Shown: piece after piece, positions 25,651-35,093 of the stretch
Position numbering within the stretch: the stretch's first letter is position 1
How the letters are laid out: each line of letters begins with the position of its first letter
Source of the DNA: Gammaproteobacteria bacterium
GTDB lineage: Bacteria; Pseudomonadota; Gammaproteobacteria; Pseudomonadales; Ketobacteraceae
Direction: 5' to 3'
Assembly: GCA_013178375.1 (NCBI GenBank)
Contig: JABLXQ010000017.1
Location: forward strand, 62,001 to 126,000
DNA: 64,000 bases
The notes under the pieces: model-generated
Seen by the model: the letters and a program-made list of their open reading frames with translations, nothing else
Told to the model about the DNA's origin: nothing
Database searches by the model: none
Program-made: the position numbers and the translations under genes

Positions 25651-27878
25651 AGCGCATACTGAACCCCGGCACCGATACCCAACCTGAATCCCTGTCCCGC
25701 CGGATTTTTCTGCGCAACGGCGCCTATGCCACCGCCGGCCTGACCCTGGCGGTGACACTTCCCCTCGGCGCCTGCTCAGCGCCGCCGCCCACCACGGCAT
25801 TGGCACCCGCACCGGAGCCAATCCCCGCGCCGCCACCACCGGATCTGGAAGCCAACGCCTTTGTGCGGGTGACCACGGACAACCGCGTCATCGTCACCAT
25901 CAAGCATCTGGAAATGGGCCAGGGCGCCTACAACGGCCTGGCCACCTTGGTGGCGGAGGAAATGGATGCCGACTGGGCCCAGCTGGAAGCGCACAACGCA
26001 CCGGCGGACGCCGCCCGCTACAACAATCTGTCCTGGGGTACGGCTCAGGGCACCGGCGGCAGCAGCGGCCTGCCCAATGCCTATCAGCAGATGCGGGAAG
26101 CAGGCGCAGTGGCGCGCTACCTGCTGGTGTCCGCCGCCGCTGAACAGTGGCAGGTACCGCGCGCGGAACTGACCGTACGCCAGGGCCGCGTGTTGCACGC
26201 CGCCTCGAGTCGCAGCGCCAGTTTCGGTGAACTGGCATCCCTTGCCAGCCGCCAGCAACTGCCCGCCAGCGTCCAGTTGAAAGAACCCGGCGACTTCGTT
26301 TTCATCGGTCGCTCCACACCACGCCTGGACATCGGTAAAACCAACGGCAGCGCCCACTTCACCCAGGACGTCAACCTGCCGGATATGGTCACCGCCCTGG
26401 TGGCCCACCCGCCGCGCTTCGGCGCCACCCTGGCCCAAGTCGACAGCACGGCGGCACTGGCGGTTCCGGGTGTGCTGGCCGTGCTGACCATCCCCAGCGG
26501 CGTGGCCGTTGTCGCCCGCTCTTTCTGGCAGGCAAAACAGGGCCGCGATGTTCTCAAACTGGAATGGAATGAAAGCCGCGCCGTGTTCGTGGATTCCGCC
26601 GAACTGCTGGAACAGTACCATCTGAAAACTACCGAACCCGGTCGCATCGCAGTGAAACGCGGACTGCTGAAACAGGGTTTCAAACAGTCCAGCCGCACCT
26701 TGCAATCCAGCTTTGAATTTCCGTTCCTGTCCCACGCCGCCATGGAGCCGATGAACTGCGTGGTGCAGCAGAAACCCGACGGCATCGAAGTGTGGAATGG
26801 CTGCCAGTTGCAGACCGTCGATCAGCAAGCCGTGGCGCGGGTGTTCGGCGTGCAGCCGGCACAGGTGAAGATCAACACGCTCTTCGCTGGTGGCAGTTTC
26901 GGCCGCCGCGCCAATCCGTTTTCCGACTATGTGGTGGAAGCCGCCCGGATCGCCCGCGCCTACGACCGCAAGGTGCCGGTGAAACTGGTGTGGACCCGGG
27001 AAGACGATCTGCGCGCCGGTTATTTCCGTCCGCTGTATGTGCATCACCTGAAAGCCGGCCTCAATCGCCAGGGCGAGATCGTGGCGTGGCGTCATCGCAT
27101 CGTCGGCCAGTCCATTCTCAAGGGCACCGCCTTCGAATCCATGATGGTGAAGGACGGCATCGACCAGTCCTCGGTGGAAGGTGCCGCCAACCTGCCGTAC
27201 GCGATTCCCAATTTCCGCGTGGAACTGACCACGGTGGACCCGGGTGTGCCGGTGCAGTGGTGGCGCTCGGTGGGGTCCACCCATACGGCCTTCGCCACTG
27301 AGCATTTCCTGGACCGGATTGCGCGGGCGGCCGGACGCGATCCGGTGCAATACCGCCTGCAATTGCTGAAGGATCACCCCCGCCACACCGCCGTGCTGAA
27401 ACTGGCGGCGGAAAAAAGTGGCTGGGGCAAGCCGCTGCCAAAAGGCGTCAGCCTGGGCATTGCCGTGCACGAATCCTTCAACACCTGCGTGGCGCAAGTG
27501 GCGCAGGTGCGGCGTCTGAACGACGGCCGCTTCAAGGTGGAGAAGGTGGTGTGCGCGGTAGACTGCGGCCTGGCGGTGAACCCGGACGTGGTGGCTGCGC
27601 AGATGGAAGGCGGCATAGGCTACGGCCTGTCGCCCGCACTGATGAGCGCGGTGAATCTGCAGGACGGCAAGGTGGTGGAATCGAATTTCCACGATTACAA
27701 AGTGGCGCGCATGCAGGACATGCCGGACGTGGAAGTGCACATCGTTCCCTCCGCCGCGCCACCCACCGGCGTGGGGGAACCGGGCACGCCGGTAATCGCG
27801 CCCGCCATTGCCAACGCGCTGCTGGCGGCCACCGGCAAACCCAGCCACCGTCTACCGCTGGAGGCAGCGCTGACGTGA
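25647..27878 (+). CDS. molybdopterin-binding large subunit, IorB-like, Tat-exported
   Basis: The 743-residue protein has a twin-arginine signal (SRRIFLRNG, Arg18-Arg19), a hydrophobic stretch and a lipobox LGAC with Cys43, then a Pro/Ala-rich linker. That would make it a Tat-delivered lipoprotein. The rest is the molybdopterin-binding xanthine dehydrogenase fold: GQGAYNGLATLVAEEMDADW, the NTLFAGGSFGRR segment, and GVGEPGTPVIAPAIANAL near the C-terminus containing the catalytic Glu (GEPG). It works with the [2Fe-2S] subunit to hydroxylate aldehydes or N-heterocycles; the true substrate is unknown. Its last 4 nt overlap the sigma-factor gene (GTGA). Confidence 0.9.
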   Translation: MKRILNPGTDTQPESLSRRIFLRNGAYATAGLTLAVTLPLGACSAPPPTTALAPAPEPIPAPPPPDLEANAFVRVTTDNRVIVTIKHLEMGQGAYNGLATLVAEEMDADWAQLEAHNAPADAARYNNLSWGTAQGTGGSSGLPNAYQQMREAGAVARYLLVSAAAEQWQVPRAELTVRQGRVLHAASSRSASFGELASLASRQQLPASVQLKEPGDFVFIGRSTPRLDIGKTNGSAHFTQDVNLPDMVTALVAHPPRFGATLAQVDSTAALAVPGVLAVLTIPSGVAVVARSFWQAKQGRDVLKLEWNESRAVFVDSAELLEQYHLKTTEPGRIAVKRGLLKQGFKQSSRTLQSSFEFPFLSHAAMEPMNCVVQQKPDGIEVWNGCQLQTVDQQAVARVFGVQPAQVKINTLFAGGSFGRRANPFSDYVVEAARIARAYDRKVPVKLVWTREDDLRAGYFRPLYVHHLKAGLNRQGEIVAWRHRIVGQSILKGTAFESMMVKDGIDQSSVEGAANLPYAIPNFRVELTTVDPGVPVQWWRSVGSTHTAFATEHFLDRIARAAGRDPVQYRLQLLKDHPRHTAVLKLAAEKSGWGKPLPKGVSLGIAVHESFNTCVAQVAQVRRLNDGRFKVEKVVCAVDCGLAVNPDVVAAQMEGGIGYGLSPALMSAVNLQDGKVVESNFHDYKVARMQDMPDVEVHIVPSAAPPTGVGEPGTPVIAPAIANALLAATGKPSHRLPLEAALT

Positions 27879-29116
27879 CAGCCATCGACCTGGGTGAACT
27901 GTACCGCAGTGAATCCCGCCGCGTACTGGCCACCCTGATCCGCCTGCTGAAGGATTTCGATCTGGCGGAGGAAGCCCTGCACGATGCGTTCGCCGCGGCC
28001 ATGATCCAGTGGCCAACGGAAGGCGTGCCGCGCAATCCCCGCGCCTGGCTGGTATCGGCCGGACGCTTCAAGGCCATCGACCAGCTGCGCAAGCGTGCCC
28101 GCTTCGACACCCGCCTGGACGACATTGCCGATGAACTGGAAGCCGAACCGCCGGCCGATGAGGAGGCCATCGAGGACGACCGCCTGCGTCTGATCTTCAC
28201 CTGCTGTCACCCCAGCCTGGCACCGGAAGCGCAAATCGCCCTCACCTTGCGGGAAGTGTGCGGCCTCACCACCGAGGAAATCGCCCGCGCCTTTCTGGTA
28301 ACGCCCACCACCCTGGCCCAGCGCATCGTGCGCGCCAAAACCAAAATCCGCGACGCCGGCATTCCCTACGAAGTGCCGGAGCCCAACGCACTGCCGGCCC
28401 GGCTGGAACCGGTGCTGCGGGTGATTTATCTGGTATTCAATGAAGGCTACGCCGCCTCTGCCGGCGACAGCCTGACCCGGCAGGATCTCAGCAACGAGGC
28501 CATCCGCCTGGGTCGCCTGCTGCTGGACATGCTGCCGGAACCGGAAGTGGAAGGTCTGCTGGCGCTGATGCTGCTGCACGATTCCCGCCGCGCCGCCCGC
28601 ACCACCGCCGACGGCGACCTGATCCTGCTGGAACAGCAGGACCGCAACTGCTGGGACAAACAGCAAATTGACGAAGGCTGTGCCCGGGTGGAAAACGCAC
28701 TGCGCTCGCGCCGCTTCGGCCCCTACACGCTGCAGGCGGCCATCGCCGCCGTGCACGCAGAAGCAACCGACACCACCAACACCGACTGGGACCAGATCGT
28801 TGGCCTGTACGACGTACTGTTGCAGGTGATGCCGTCACCGGTGGTGGAACTGAACCGCGCCGTAGCAGTGGCCATGCGTGATGGTCCGGCAGCGGGGCTG
28901 GCGCTGGTGGACGGATTGCTGGAGCGGGGCGAACTGACCGACTACCACCTGGCCCATGCCACCCGGGCGGATCTGTGCCGGCGCCTGGGCCGCACCGCTG
29001 ACGCCCGCACCGCCTACCTGGCTGCGCTGGAACGGGTCAAACAGGGCTCGGAACGACGCTTTCTGGAACAGCGCCTGCGAACATTGGGACCCAATCCGCT
29101 TGATGGAGGTCAATAG
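27875..29116 (+). CDS. ECF42-type RNA polymerase sigma factor with C-terminal helical extension
   Basis: The 413-residue protein has sigma region 2 (YRSESRRVLATLIRLLKDFD, then NPRAWLVSAGRFKAIDQLRKR) and region 4 (LTLREVCGLTTEEIARAFLV, a helix-turn-helix). A C-terminal extension of about 230 residues (DUF6596/TPR-like; PSPVVELNRAVAVAM) follows. This is the architecture of the ECF42 group, whose known partners are DGPF/YCII proteins. The GTG at 27875 overlaps the IorB stop, so translation is coupled to the molybdenum hydroxylase. No anti-sigma gene is adjacent, which is normal for ECF42, where the extension is thought to control activity. The likely target operon is at 37899 in this window. Confidence 0.92.
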   Translation: MTAIDLGELYRSESRRVLATLIRLLKDFDLAEEALHDAFAAAMIQWPTEGVPRNPRAWLVSAGRFKAIDQLRKRARFDTRLDDIADELEAEPPADEEAIEDDRLRLIFTCCHPSLAPEAQIALTLREVCGLTTEEIARAFLVTPTTLAQRIVRAKTKIRDAGIPYEVPEPNALPARLEPVLRVIYLVFNEGYAASAGDSLTRQDLSNEAIRLGRLLLDMLPEPEVEGLLALMLLHDSRRAARTTADGDLILLEQQDRNCWDKQQIDEGCARVENALRSRRFGPYTLQAAIAAVHAEATDTTNTDWDQIVGLYDVLLQVMPSPVVELNRAVAVAMRDGPAAGLALVDGLLERGELTDYHLAHATRADLCRRLGRTADARTAYLAALERVKQGSERRFLEQRLRTLGPNPLDGGQ

Positions 29117-29168
29117 CCCGAACGGCTAACCCGATATCCTCAAATATCAAGACCATGAAGGAAAACAC

Positions 29169-30107
29169 ATGCGCCGGTTCCAGAATATTGTTTACGTCAG
29201 TGATGGCGTGCACGATGAAATTGATGGCCTTAAGCAGGCGCTGAGCTTGGCGCGCAACAACAATGCTCACCTCAAGGTGCTGGTGATCTACCCCGAGTTG
29301 CCCTCCACACTGACGGCCTACCGGGCCAATCTGGAGCAGGCACTGTCGCAGCAGGTACAAGCCTCAATCCAGTCCGCACAAACGGCATTGCTGGCCGGTG
29401 CCACACCTGCCAGGGTCACGGTCGTTATGATCAGTAACAGCACCCCAGCCACACTGGCAATCCAGCATGTGCTGCGGGACGGGCATGATCTGCTGATCAA
29501 GGCAGCATCCCGGCATGAACCTGATACCGGGTTTGAAGCCAGCGACATGGACCTGCTGCGCAAGTGTCCCTGCCCGGTCTGGCTGTGTCGGCCCATCGCG
29601 TGCTCACGCAACGAGATTCATGTCGCCGTGGCGATCGATGCGGACAGCACTGAACCGGCAGCCCAGGATCTGGCGCTCCAGTTGTTGCAGGTGTCCCGCT
29701 CACTGGCGGATTCCTGGAGCGGCAAGCTGAGTATTATTTCCTGCTGGGATTTCCCCTACGAGGACTACCTGACCAATCACCCGTTTATCAACATACCCCA
29801 GGAAGATGTGCAGCGCTCCGTGACTACAGCAGAGCAGGAGCACCGTGCAGCCCTGAGTGCGTTGCTGCAGCATTCCGGCATCGGCGGCCTGTGGCAGGAA
29901 CACAATGTGCGGGGTGCGCCGGAAAAGCGTATTCCTGAATGCCTGCACGCCAGTCAGGTGGACATTCTGGTGATGGGTACAGTTGCCAGAACCGGGATTC
30001 CCGGCTTCATCATGGGTAACACGGCCGAAAATGTGGTGCAGCATATCGACTGTTCGCTGCTGGCCATGAAACCGGCCGGATTTGTTTCACCGGTCAAGGC
30101 ATATTGA
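29169..30107 (+). CDS. tandem universal stress protein (UspE-like)
   Basis: The 312-residue protein contains two Usp domains. The first (about 1-140) begins RFQNIVYVSDGV. The second (about 148-305) begins NEIHVAVAIDAD and ends with GTVARTGIPGFIMGNTAE, the nucleotide-binding G-x2-x-x9-GN-type motif. The length equals that of UspE. A good spacing (52 nt) separates it from the sigma factor, and it ends just before the P-type ATPase gene, with which it probably shares a transcript. A role in stress or anaerobic survival is expected from the family. Confidence 0.9.
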   Translation: MRRFQNIVYVSDGVHDEIDGLKQALSLARNNNAHLKVLVIYPELPSTLTAYRANLEQALSQQVQASIQSAQTALLAGATPARVTVVMISNSTPATLAIQHVLRDGHDLLIKAASRHEPDTGFEASDMDLLRKCPCPVWLCRPIACSRNEIHVAVAIDADSTEPAAQDLALQLLQVSRSLADSWSGKLSIISCWDFPYEDYLTNHPFINIPQEDVQRSVTTAEQEHRAALSALLQHSGIGGLWQEHNVRGAPEKRIPECLHASQVDILVMGTVARTGIPGFIMGNTAENVVQHIDCSLLAMKPAGFVSPVKAY

Positions 30108-30109
30108 GC

Positions 30110-32830
30110 ATGCAGCAGTCGTCAGCCAAGAAAAGCGTGGATGTTCACGCGCAAACCGTAGCCGCCACGCTGGAGCAGTTGCAGTCAGTCACCAGTGGCC
30201 TCAACCAGGCCGACGCAGATACCCGGCTCAGGACACACGGCCCCAACCGGTTGCCCGAACCGCCCCGACGCAGTCCTGTCCTGCAGTTCCTGCTGCAATT
30301 CCACAATATCCTGATCTATGTCCTGCTGGCGTCGGCCGCGATCACCATGGTGCTGGGACATATTGTGGACGCGCTGGTGATTCTGGCGGTGGTGATTGCC
30401 AATGCCATTATCGGTTTCGTGCAGGAAGGCAAGGCAGAACAGGCGATGAATGCAATCCGCCAGATGCTGGCGCCTCGTGCCAACGTATTGCGCAATGGCG
30501 AGCGTCGCACTATTACGGGTGACACACTGGTGCCGGGCGATATTGTGTTGCTGGAAGCTGGCGACAAGGTGCCTGCCGACCTGCGTCTGATTCAGGCCCA
30601 TGGTCTGTCGGTGCAGGAAGCCATTCTTACCGGGGAGTCGGTGCCGGTGGAAAAACAGATAGCGGCGGTGGCATTGGATGCGGCACTGGGCGATCGTACC
30701 TGCATGGCATTTTCCGGCACCGTAGTGACGGCAGGTCAGGCACGCGGTGTGGTGACAGCTACCGGGGCCGCAACGGAAATCGGGCGCGTAAGCGGCCTGC
30801 TTACCAATGTGGAAACCCTGACCACACCGCTGGTCAGACAGATGGCCATCTTCTCCCGCTGGCTGACCATTCTGATTCTGATGATCGCGGGATTGTTGCT
30901 GGTTTACGGCTATTTTGTTTCCCATTTCAATTTTACCGACCTGTTCATGGCGGTGGTGGGGCTGTCGGTGGCTGCAATACCGGAAGGCCTGCCTGCCGTG
31001 CTGACGATCACGCTGGCGATCGGTGTTCAGTCCATGGCGCGACGCAAGGCAATCGTGCGGCGGTTGCCTGCGATTGAAACCCTGGGCTCGGTATCCGTCA
31101 TCTGCACCGATAAAACCGGCACGCTGACACGCAATGAAATGATGGTGGCGTCGGCGGTCACGGTGGCAGAATCCTTTATCATCGAGGGCGATGGTTATGC
31201 ACCCAGGGGATCGATCCGGCAGGGAGATGCGCTGATCAATCCTGGCAGTCATACCGGCCTTGGGGAGATCTCCCGGGCCTGTGCATTGTGCAACGATGCT
31301 GCCCTTCAGCAGAGTGACGAGGCCTGGAACGTGGAAGGCGATCCGATGGAAGGCGCCCTGCTGGCGTTTGCCGAAAAAAATGCCACGGCCATTCGCGATA
31401 CGCAGGCGCAGTGGCCGCGTACCGACACCATTCCGTTCGATGCCAAACACCGCTTCATGGCCACGCTGCATCACGACCACGACAATCATGCTTTCATCTT
31501 TGTCAAAGGCGCACCGGAGCGCATCATTGCCATGTGCGTTGCGCAACGGGGTGCGAACGGAAATGACGAATCGGTTGATGGCACCTACTGGCATCAGCAG
31601 GCAGAACAGATTGCGATGCAAGGGCAACGGGTATTGGCGTTTGCCGTGCGCGCTGTTGCACCGGAACACACGGTGCTGGAATTTGGCGATGTGGAAGGCA
31701 CGCTGACCCTGCTGGGGTTGGTGGGCATGATTGATCCGCCGCGGGCCGAAGCCATTTCCGCCGTGGCCGAATGTCAGGGCGCTGGCATTCGCGTCAAAAT
31801 GATCACCGGTGATCACGCAGGCACGGCTGCGGCCATCGGCCGCCAGATTGGCTTGCAGAATGCGGAACAGGTGATCACCGGTGCGGCCATGGACACGCTA
31901 TCGGATGCGGAGCTGCAAACCGCCGTGCTGGAATGTGACATTTTTGCCCGTACCAGCCCGGAACATAAATTGCGTCTGGTGATGGCTTTGCAGGCTCACC
32001 AGTTGACGGTGGCCATGACCGGTGACGGGGTCAATGATGCACCGGCACTCAAGCGCGCCGATGCCGGCATTGCCATGGGCCAGAAAGGCAGTGAAGCGGC
32101 AAAAGAGGCGGCGGAACTGGTGCTTGCCGACGACAACTTTGCCACCATCGTGGCTGCCGTGCAGGAAGGGCGCACCGTATACGACAATATCAAGAAAGTG
32201 ATCAGCTGGACCTTGCCCACCAACGCAGGTGAAGCCATGACCATCATAGCGGCATTGTTGCTGGGCATGAGTTTACCGGTTACCCCCATCCAGATACTGT
32301 GGGTCAACCTGATTACCGCCATTACCCTGGGTATCGCGCTGGCCTTCGAACCCACAGAGAAAAACACCATGCGCCGACCACCCCGGCCCCGCAATGAATC
32401 TCTGCTGTCCGGCGATCTGGCCTGGCATATCGTGCTGGTTTCAATCCTGTTTCTGTGTGGCGTATTCGGGATCTATAACTATGCAATCGATCGTGGCTAT
32501 TCCGAAGGCCTGGCACGCACCATGGCCATGAATACGCTCGTGGTGATGGAAATTTTCCACCTGTTTTTCATCCGTAATATTCATGGTACGTCGCTGACCT
32601 GGCAGGCAGTAAAGGGCACCCGGGTGGTGTGGCTGACGGTCGTCATTGTGACGGTTGCGCAATTTGCGGTGACTTACCTGCCACCGCTACAGGCGGTGTT
32701 CGCCACAGAGACCGTCTCCCTGATGGACGGGCTGGTGATCGTGGCAATCGGTGTCGCGCTGTTCGCCGTTATCGAAACTGAAAAGCAGATCCGTCTGCGC
32801 ATGCGTTCGTTCCGGTTGCAATCTGCATGA
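30110..32830 (+). CDS. P2-type cation-transporting ATPase
   Basis: The 906-residue ATPase has the complete P-type set: actuator TGES (ILTGESVPVEKQ), phosphorylation site D334KTGTLT, the KGAPE nucleotide-binding segment, and the hinge GDGVNDAPALKRADAGIAMG. Membrane segment M4 has VAAIPEGLPAVLTITLA, the PEGL of calcium- and Na/H-type P2 pumps. M6 reads LWVNLITAITLGIALAFEP, with Asn and Thr but no Asp at the usual calcium ligand position, so the ion is uncertain (Ca, Na/K or Mg). The ATG at 30110 is preferred over TTG at 30104, and both are next to the end of the Usp gene. Confidence 0.9.
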   Translation: MQQSSAKKSVDVHAQTVAATLEQLQSVTSGLNQADADTRLRTHGPNRLPEPPRRSPVLQFLLQFHNILIYVLLASAAITMVLGHIVDALVILAVVIANAIIGFVQEGKAEQAMNAIRQMLAPRANVLRNGERRTITGDTLVPGDIVLLEAGDKVPADLRLIQAHGLSVQEAILTGESVPVEKQIAAVALDAALGDRTCMAFSGTVVTAGQARGVVTATGAATEIGRVSGLLTNVETLTTPLVRQMAIFSRWLTILILMIAGLLLVYGYFVSHFNFTDLFMAVVGLSVAAIPEGLPAVLTITLAIGVQSMARRKAIVRRLPAIETLGSVSVICTDKTGTLTRNEMMVASAVTVAESFIIEGDGYAPRGSIRQGDALINPGSHTGLGEISRACALCNDAALQQSDEAWNVEGDPMEGALLAFAEKNATAIRDTQAQWPRTDTIPFDAKHRFMATLHHDHDNHAFIFVKGAPERIIAMCVAQRGANGNDESVDGTYWHQQAEQIAMQGQRVLAFAVRAVAPEHTVLEFGDVEGTLTLLGLVGMIDPPRAEAISAVAECQGAGIRVKMITGDHAGTAAAIGRQIGLQNAEQVITGAAMDTLSDAELQTAVLECDIFARTSPEHKLRLVMALQAHQLTVAMTGDGVNDAPALKRADAGIAMGQKGSEAAKEAAELVLADDNFATIVAAVQEGRTVYDNIKKVISWTLPTNAGEAMTIIAALLLGMSLPVTPIQILWVNLITAITLGIALAFEPTEKNTMRRPPRPRNESLLSGDLAWHIVLVSILFLCGVFGIYNYAIDRGYSEGLARTMAMNTLVVMEIFHLFFIRNIHGTSLTWQAVKGTRVVWLTVVIVTVAQFAVTYLPPLQAVFATETVSLMDGLVIVAIGVALFAVIETEKQIRLRMRSFRLQSA

Positions 32831-33034
32831 ACTATCTGGAGATCATTCACTCGTCAATGTCCTATGGATTGACCGCGCTGCTGGCGCCGTTCGAGCGCAA
32901 GATACCGCACCGGAAAGCCATAGCGCATTGTCGTTTTTGGACGGAAAATCCCTAGCAAGCTTTTGCGTTTGGTCATGATCTGCAACGCCAAAAAAGGCGA
33001 ATATCCTCCCATTCACCGCCGAAGGAAGAACAAT

Positions 33035-33859
33035 ATGCGCGTCACCCGATCCCTGCTGCTCAACAGCGTACTGGCAACCACTGTCGTCTGCGGCACCCAC
33101 GCTGCGTTTGCCGAAGACGTCATTCCCAATCATCCCCTGCTGAGCGACAGCTTCCTGTTCACCCTGAGCGGTTTCTATTCCCGCAACGCCACCAACGCAG
33201 CATTGGGGCCTTCTGGCGGCGGCACCGGTGTCAGCGTCGACTTCGAGGACACGCTGGATCTGAGCGAGCGCGACGCCACCCCCATGATCGGCGTGGTGTG
33301 GCGCGCCACCGACCGCTGGCGCCTGGAGGCGGAATACTTCGAACTGAAACGGGACGCCACCCGCCGCCTCAGCGCGGATCTGGAGTGGGGCGACGCAACC
33401 TACACCGCCGGCTCTGACGTGGATTCCACCTTCAACGTCAGCGACACCCGCATCAGCGCCGGCTACTCCTTCTTCCGCACCCGCGACAAGGAACTGGGCG
33501 CGGGCGTGGGCCTGCATATTTCCAAACTGGAAGCCAGCCTGGGCACCACCAACATGGCCACCGAAGGCAGTGACGTGACGGCGCCACTGCCGGTGATCAA
33601 CCTGTACGGTGCCTTCGCGCTGACCGACACCTGGGCCATCCGCCTGCGCACCGACTGGCTGTCACTCACCTACGGCGACTACAGCGGCGACATCCGCGAC
33701 ATGTCCATCGACGTGAATTACCAGCCCTGGCGTCATCTGGGCATGGGCTTTGGCGTGCGCAATCTGGTGATGGACCTGGATGTCGATGCATCAGACTGGC
33801 ACGGCCAGGCCCGGGTGAATTTCCAGGGCCCCACGGCGTTTGTCACCGCGTCGTTCTGA
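33035..33859 (+). CDS. outer-membrane beta-barrel protein
   Basis: The 274-residue protein has a signal peptide ending in HAAFA-E and a series of amphipathic strands with Tyr/Trp girdle residues (VVWRATDRWRLEAEYFEL, AGYSFFRTRDKELGAGVGLH). It finishes with FVTASF, a terminal Phe as required by the BAM complex. No plug or enzymatic motif is present. It resembles small 8- or 10-stranded barrels of unknown function. AAGGAAG upstream supports the ATG at 33035. Confidence 0.72.
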   Translation: MRVTRSLLLNSVLATTVVCGTHAAFAEDVIPNHPLLSDSFLFTLSGFYSRNATNAALGPSGGGTGVSVDFEDTLDLSERDATPMIGVVWRATDRWRLEAEYFELKRDATRRLSADLEWGDATYTAGSDVDSTFNVSDTRISAGYSFFRTRDKELGAGVGLHISKLEASLGTTNMATEGSDVTAPLPVINLYGAFALTDTWAIRLRTDWLSLTYGDYSGDIRDMSIDVNYQPWRHLGMGFGVRNLVMDLDVDASDWHGQARVNFQGPTAFVTASF

Positions 33860-33867
33860 ACGCCCCG

Positions 33868-34554
33868 TCAGTCCGGACGGCCAATAAAGCGGTAAATACC
33901 GGCGCCCATCAGCGCACCCACGATGGGCGCCACCCAGAACAGCCACAACTGCGCCACGGCCCAGTCACCCACAAACAGCGCAACACCGGTACTGCGCGCC
34001 GGATTCACCGACGTATTGGTAACCGGAATACTGATCAGGTGAATCAGCGTCAGGCACAGGCCGATGGCAATCGGCGCCAGTCCCTGCGGTGCCCGTGAAT
34101 CGGTGGCACCCAGAATCACCACCAGGAACAGCATCGTCATCACCACCTCGGTCACCAGCGCCGACAGCAGGGAATAACCGCCGGGAGAATGCTCACCGAA
34201 ACCGTTGGACGCGAACCCCGCCGCCACATCGAATCCTTCCTTGCCGCTGGCTATGATGAACAGCACACCGCCCGCCAGAACACCGCCGATCACCTGGGCG
34301 ATTATGTACTGAGGCAACTGCGCCGCCGGAAATCGTCCGCCGGCCCACAGGCCGATGGACACCGCCGGATTCAGGTGACAACCGGAAATATGGCCGATGG
34401 CGAACGCCATGGTCAGCACCGTTAGACCAAATGCCAGCGACACCCCAAGCAAACCAATGCCCACGTCCGGAAACGCTGCCGCCAGCACTGCACTGCCACA
34501 TCCCCCCAGTACCAGCCAGAATGTTCCAATCAATTCCGCTGCGTATTTTTTCAT
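33868..34554 (-). CDS. aqpZ: aquaporin Z
   Basis: The 228-residue channel has both NPA motifs (HLNPAVS and SVNPARS) and six membrane spans. The selectivity-filter pattern resembles water-specific AqpZ (His in [17 protein letters not shown]). [26 protein letters not shown] is the typical AqpZ start, given here only as a landmark (first residues [10 protein letters not shown]). GGGGAG lies 8 nt upstream. It converges on the outer-membrane barrel gene with only 8 nt between the stops. Confidence 0.94.
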   Translation of the reverse strand: MKKYAAELIGTFWLVLGGCGSAVLAAAFPDVGIGLLGVSLAFGLTVLTMAFAIGHISGCHLNPAVSIGLWAGGRFPAAQLPQYIIAQVIGGVLAGGVLFIIASGKEGFDVAAGFASNGFGEHSPGGYSLLSALVTEVVMTMLFLVVILGATDSRAPQGLAPIAIGLCLTLIHLISIPVTNTSVNPARSTGVALFVGDWAVAQLWLFWVAPIVGALMGAGIYRFIGRPD

Positions 34555-34808
34555 AAGCCCAGCTCCCCTTCCCTACGTTGAATGAATGTTTTGTTTCGTC
34601 GCGCCAGCAAAGCCCCGACACAACGGCGCAATGACAGGCTACCGTCAGAAGTTGACAGGCATTCGGGGCAATATCAATTAATCGGTCAATTACTGGCCCG
34701 AGCCACAGTCAACCCTGCCGGATCAACATCCTTGCAATTGCCGTGCTGGCGACCGTTGGCAAATCTGGTTTAGGCTAGTCATCTTTCACCCACATCAAGG
34801 AGCACACC

Positions 34809-35093
34809 ATGAGCGACGACCAAGCCGACGCCGGCGTCATTGCAGCACTAGTTCAGCGCATGACCGATTTCCGCCTGCCCCGGGCGCTGGATATAAAAGC
34901 CAAGGTGGATAAAGGCGAAGTGCTGGACGAATTCGACATCAGGTTTCTGGAAGAAGTGTTTGAGGATTCCAACGCGGCCCGCACCTATCTGGTCCGCCAT
35001 CCGGAGCTGGGCGACGTGGTGAACAAGCTCGCCAACCTATACAAGGAAATAACCGACAAGGCCCTGGCCAACGAACAGGCCCGCAAGTCGTAA
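34809..35093 (+). CDS. conserved small cytoplasmic protein of unknown function
   Basis: The 94-residue product is highly charged and helical ([18 protein letters not shown]), without signal peptide, membrane segment or cysteines. It has AAGGAG in front of the ATG, and its composition and codon use match the neighbours. I do not recognise a family. Its TAA overlaps the ATG of the SulP transporter by one base (TAATG), so the two are translationally coupled. Confidence 0.7.
   Translation: MSDDQADAGVIAALVQRMTDFRLPRALDIKAKVDKGEVLDEFDIRFLEEVFEDSNAARTYLVRHPELGDVVNKLANLYKEITDKALANEQARKS

Noticed and set aside
32831-33034. Small genes between the P-type ATPase and the outer-membrane barrel gene
   Set aside because: Only short frames without start signals; the 204 bp are probably a promoter region.
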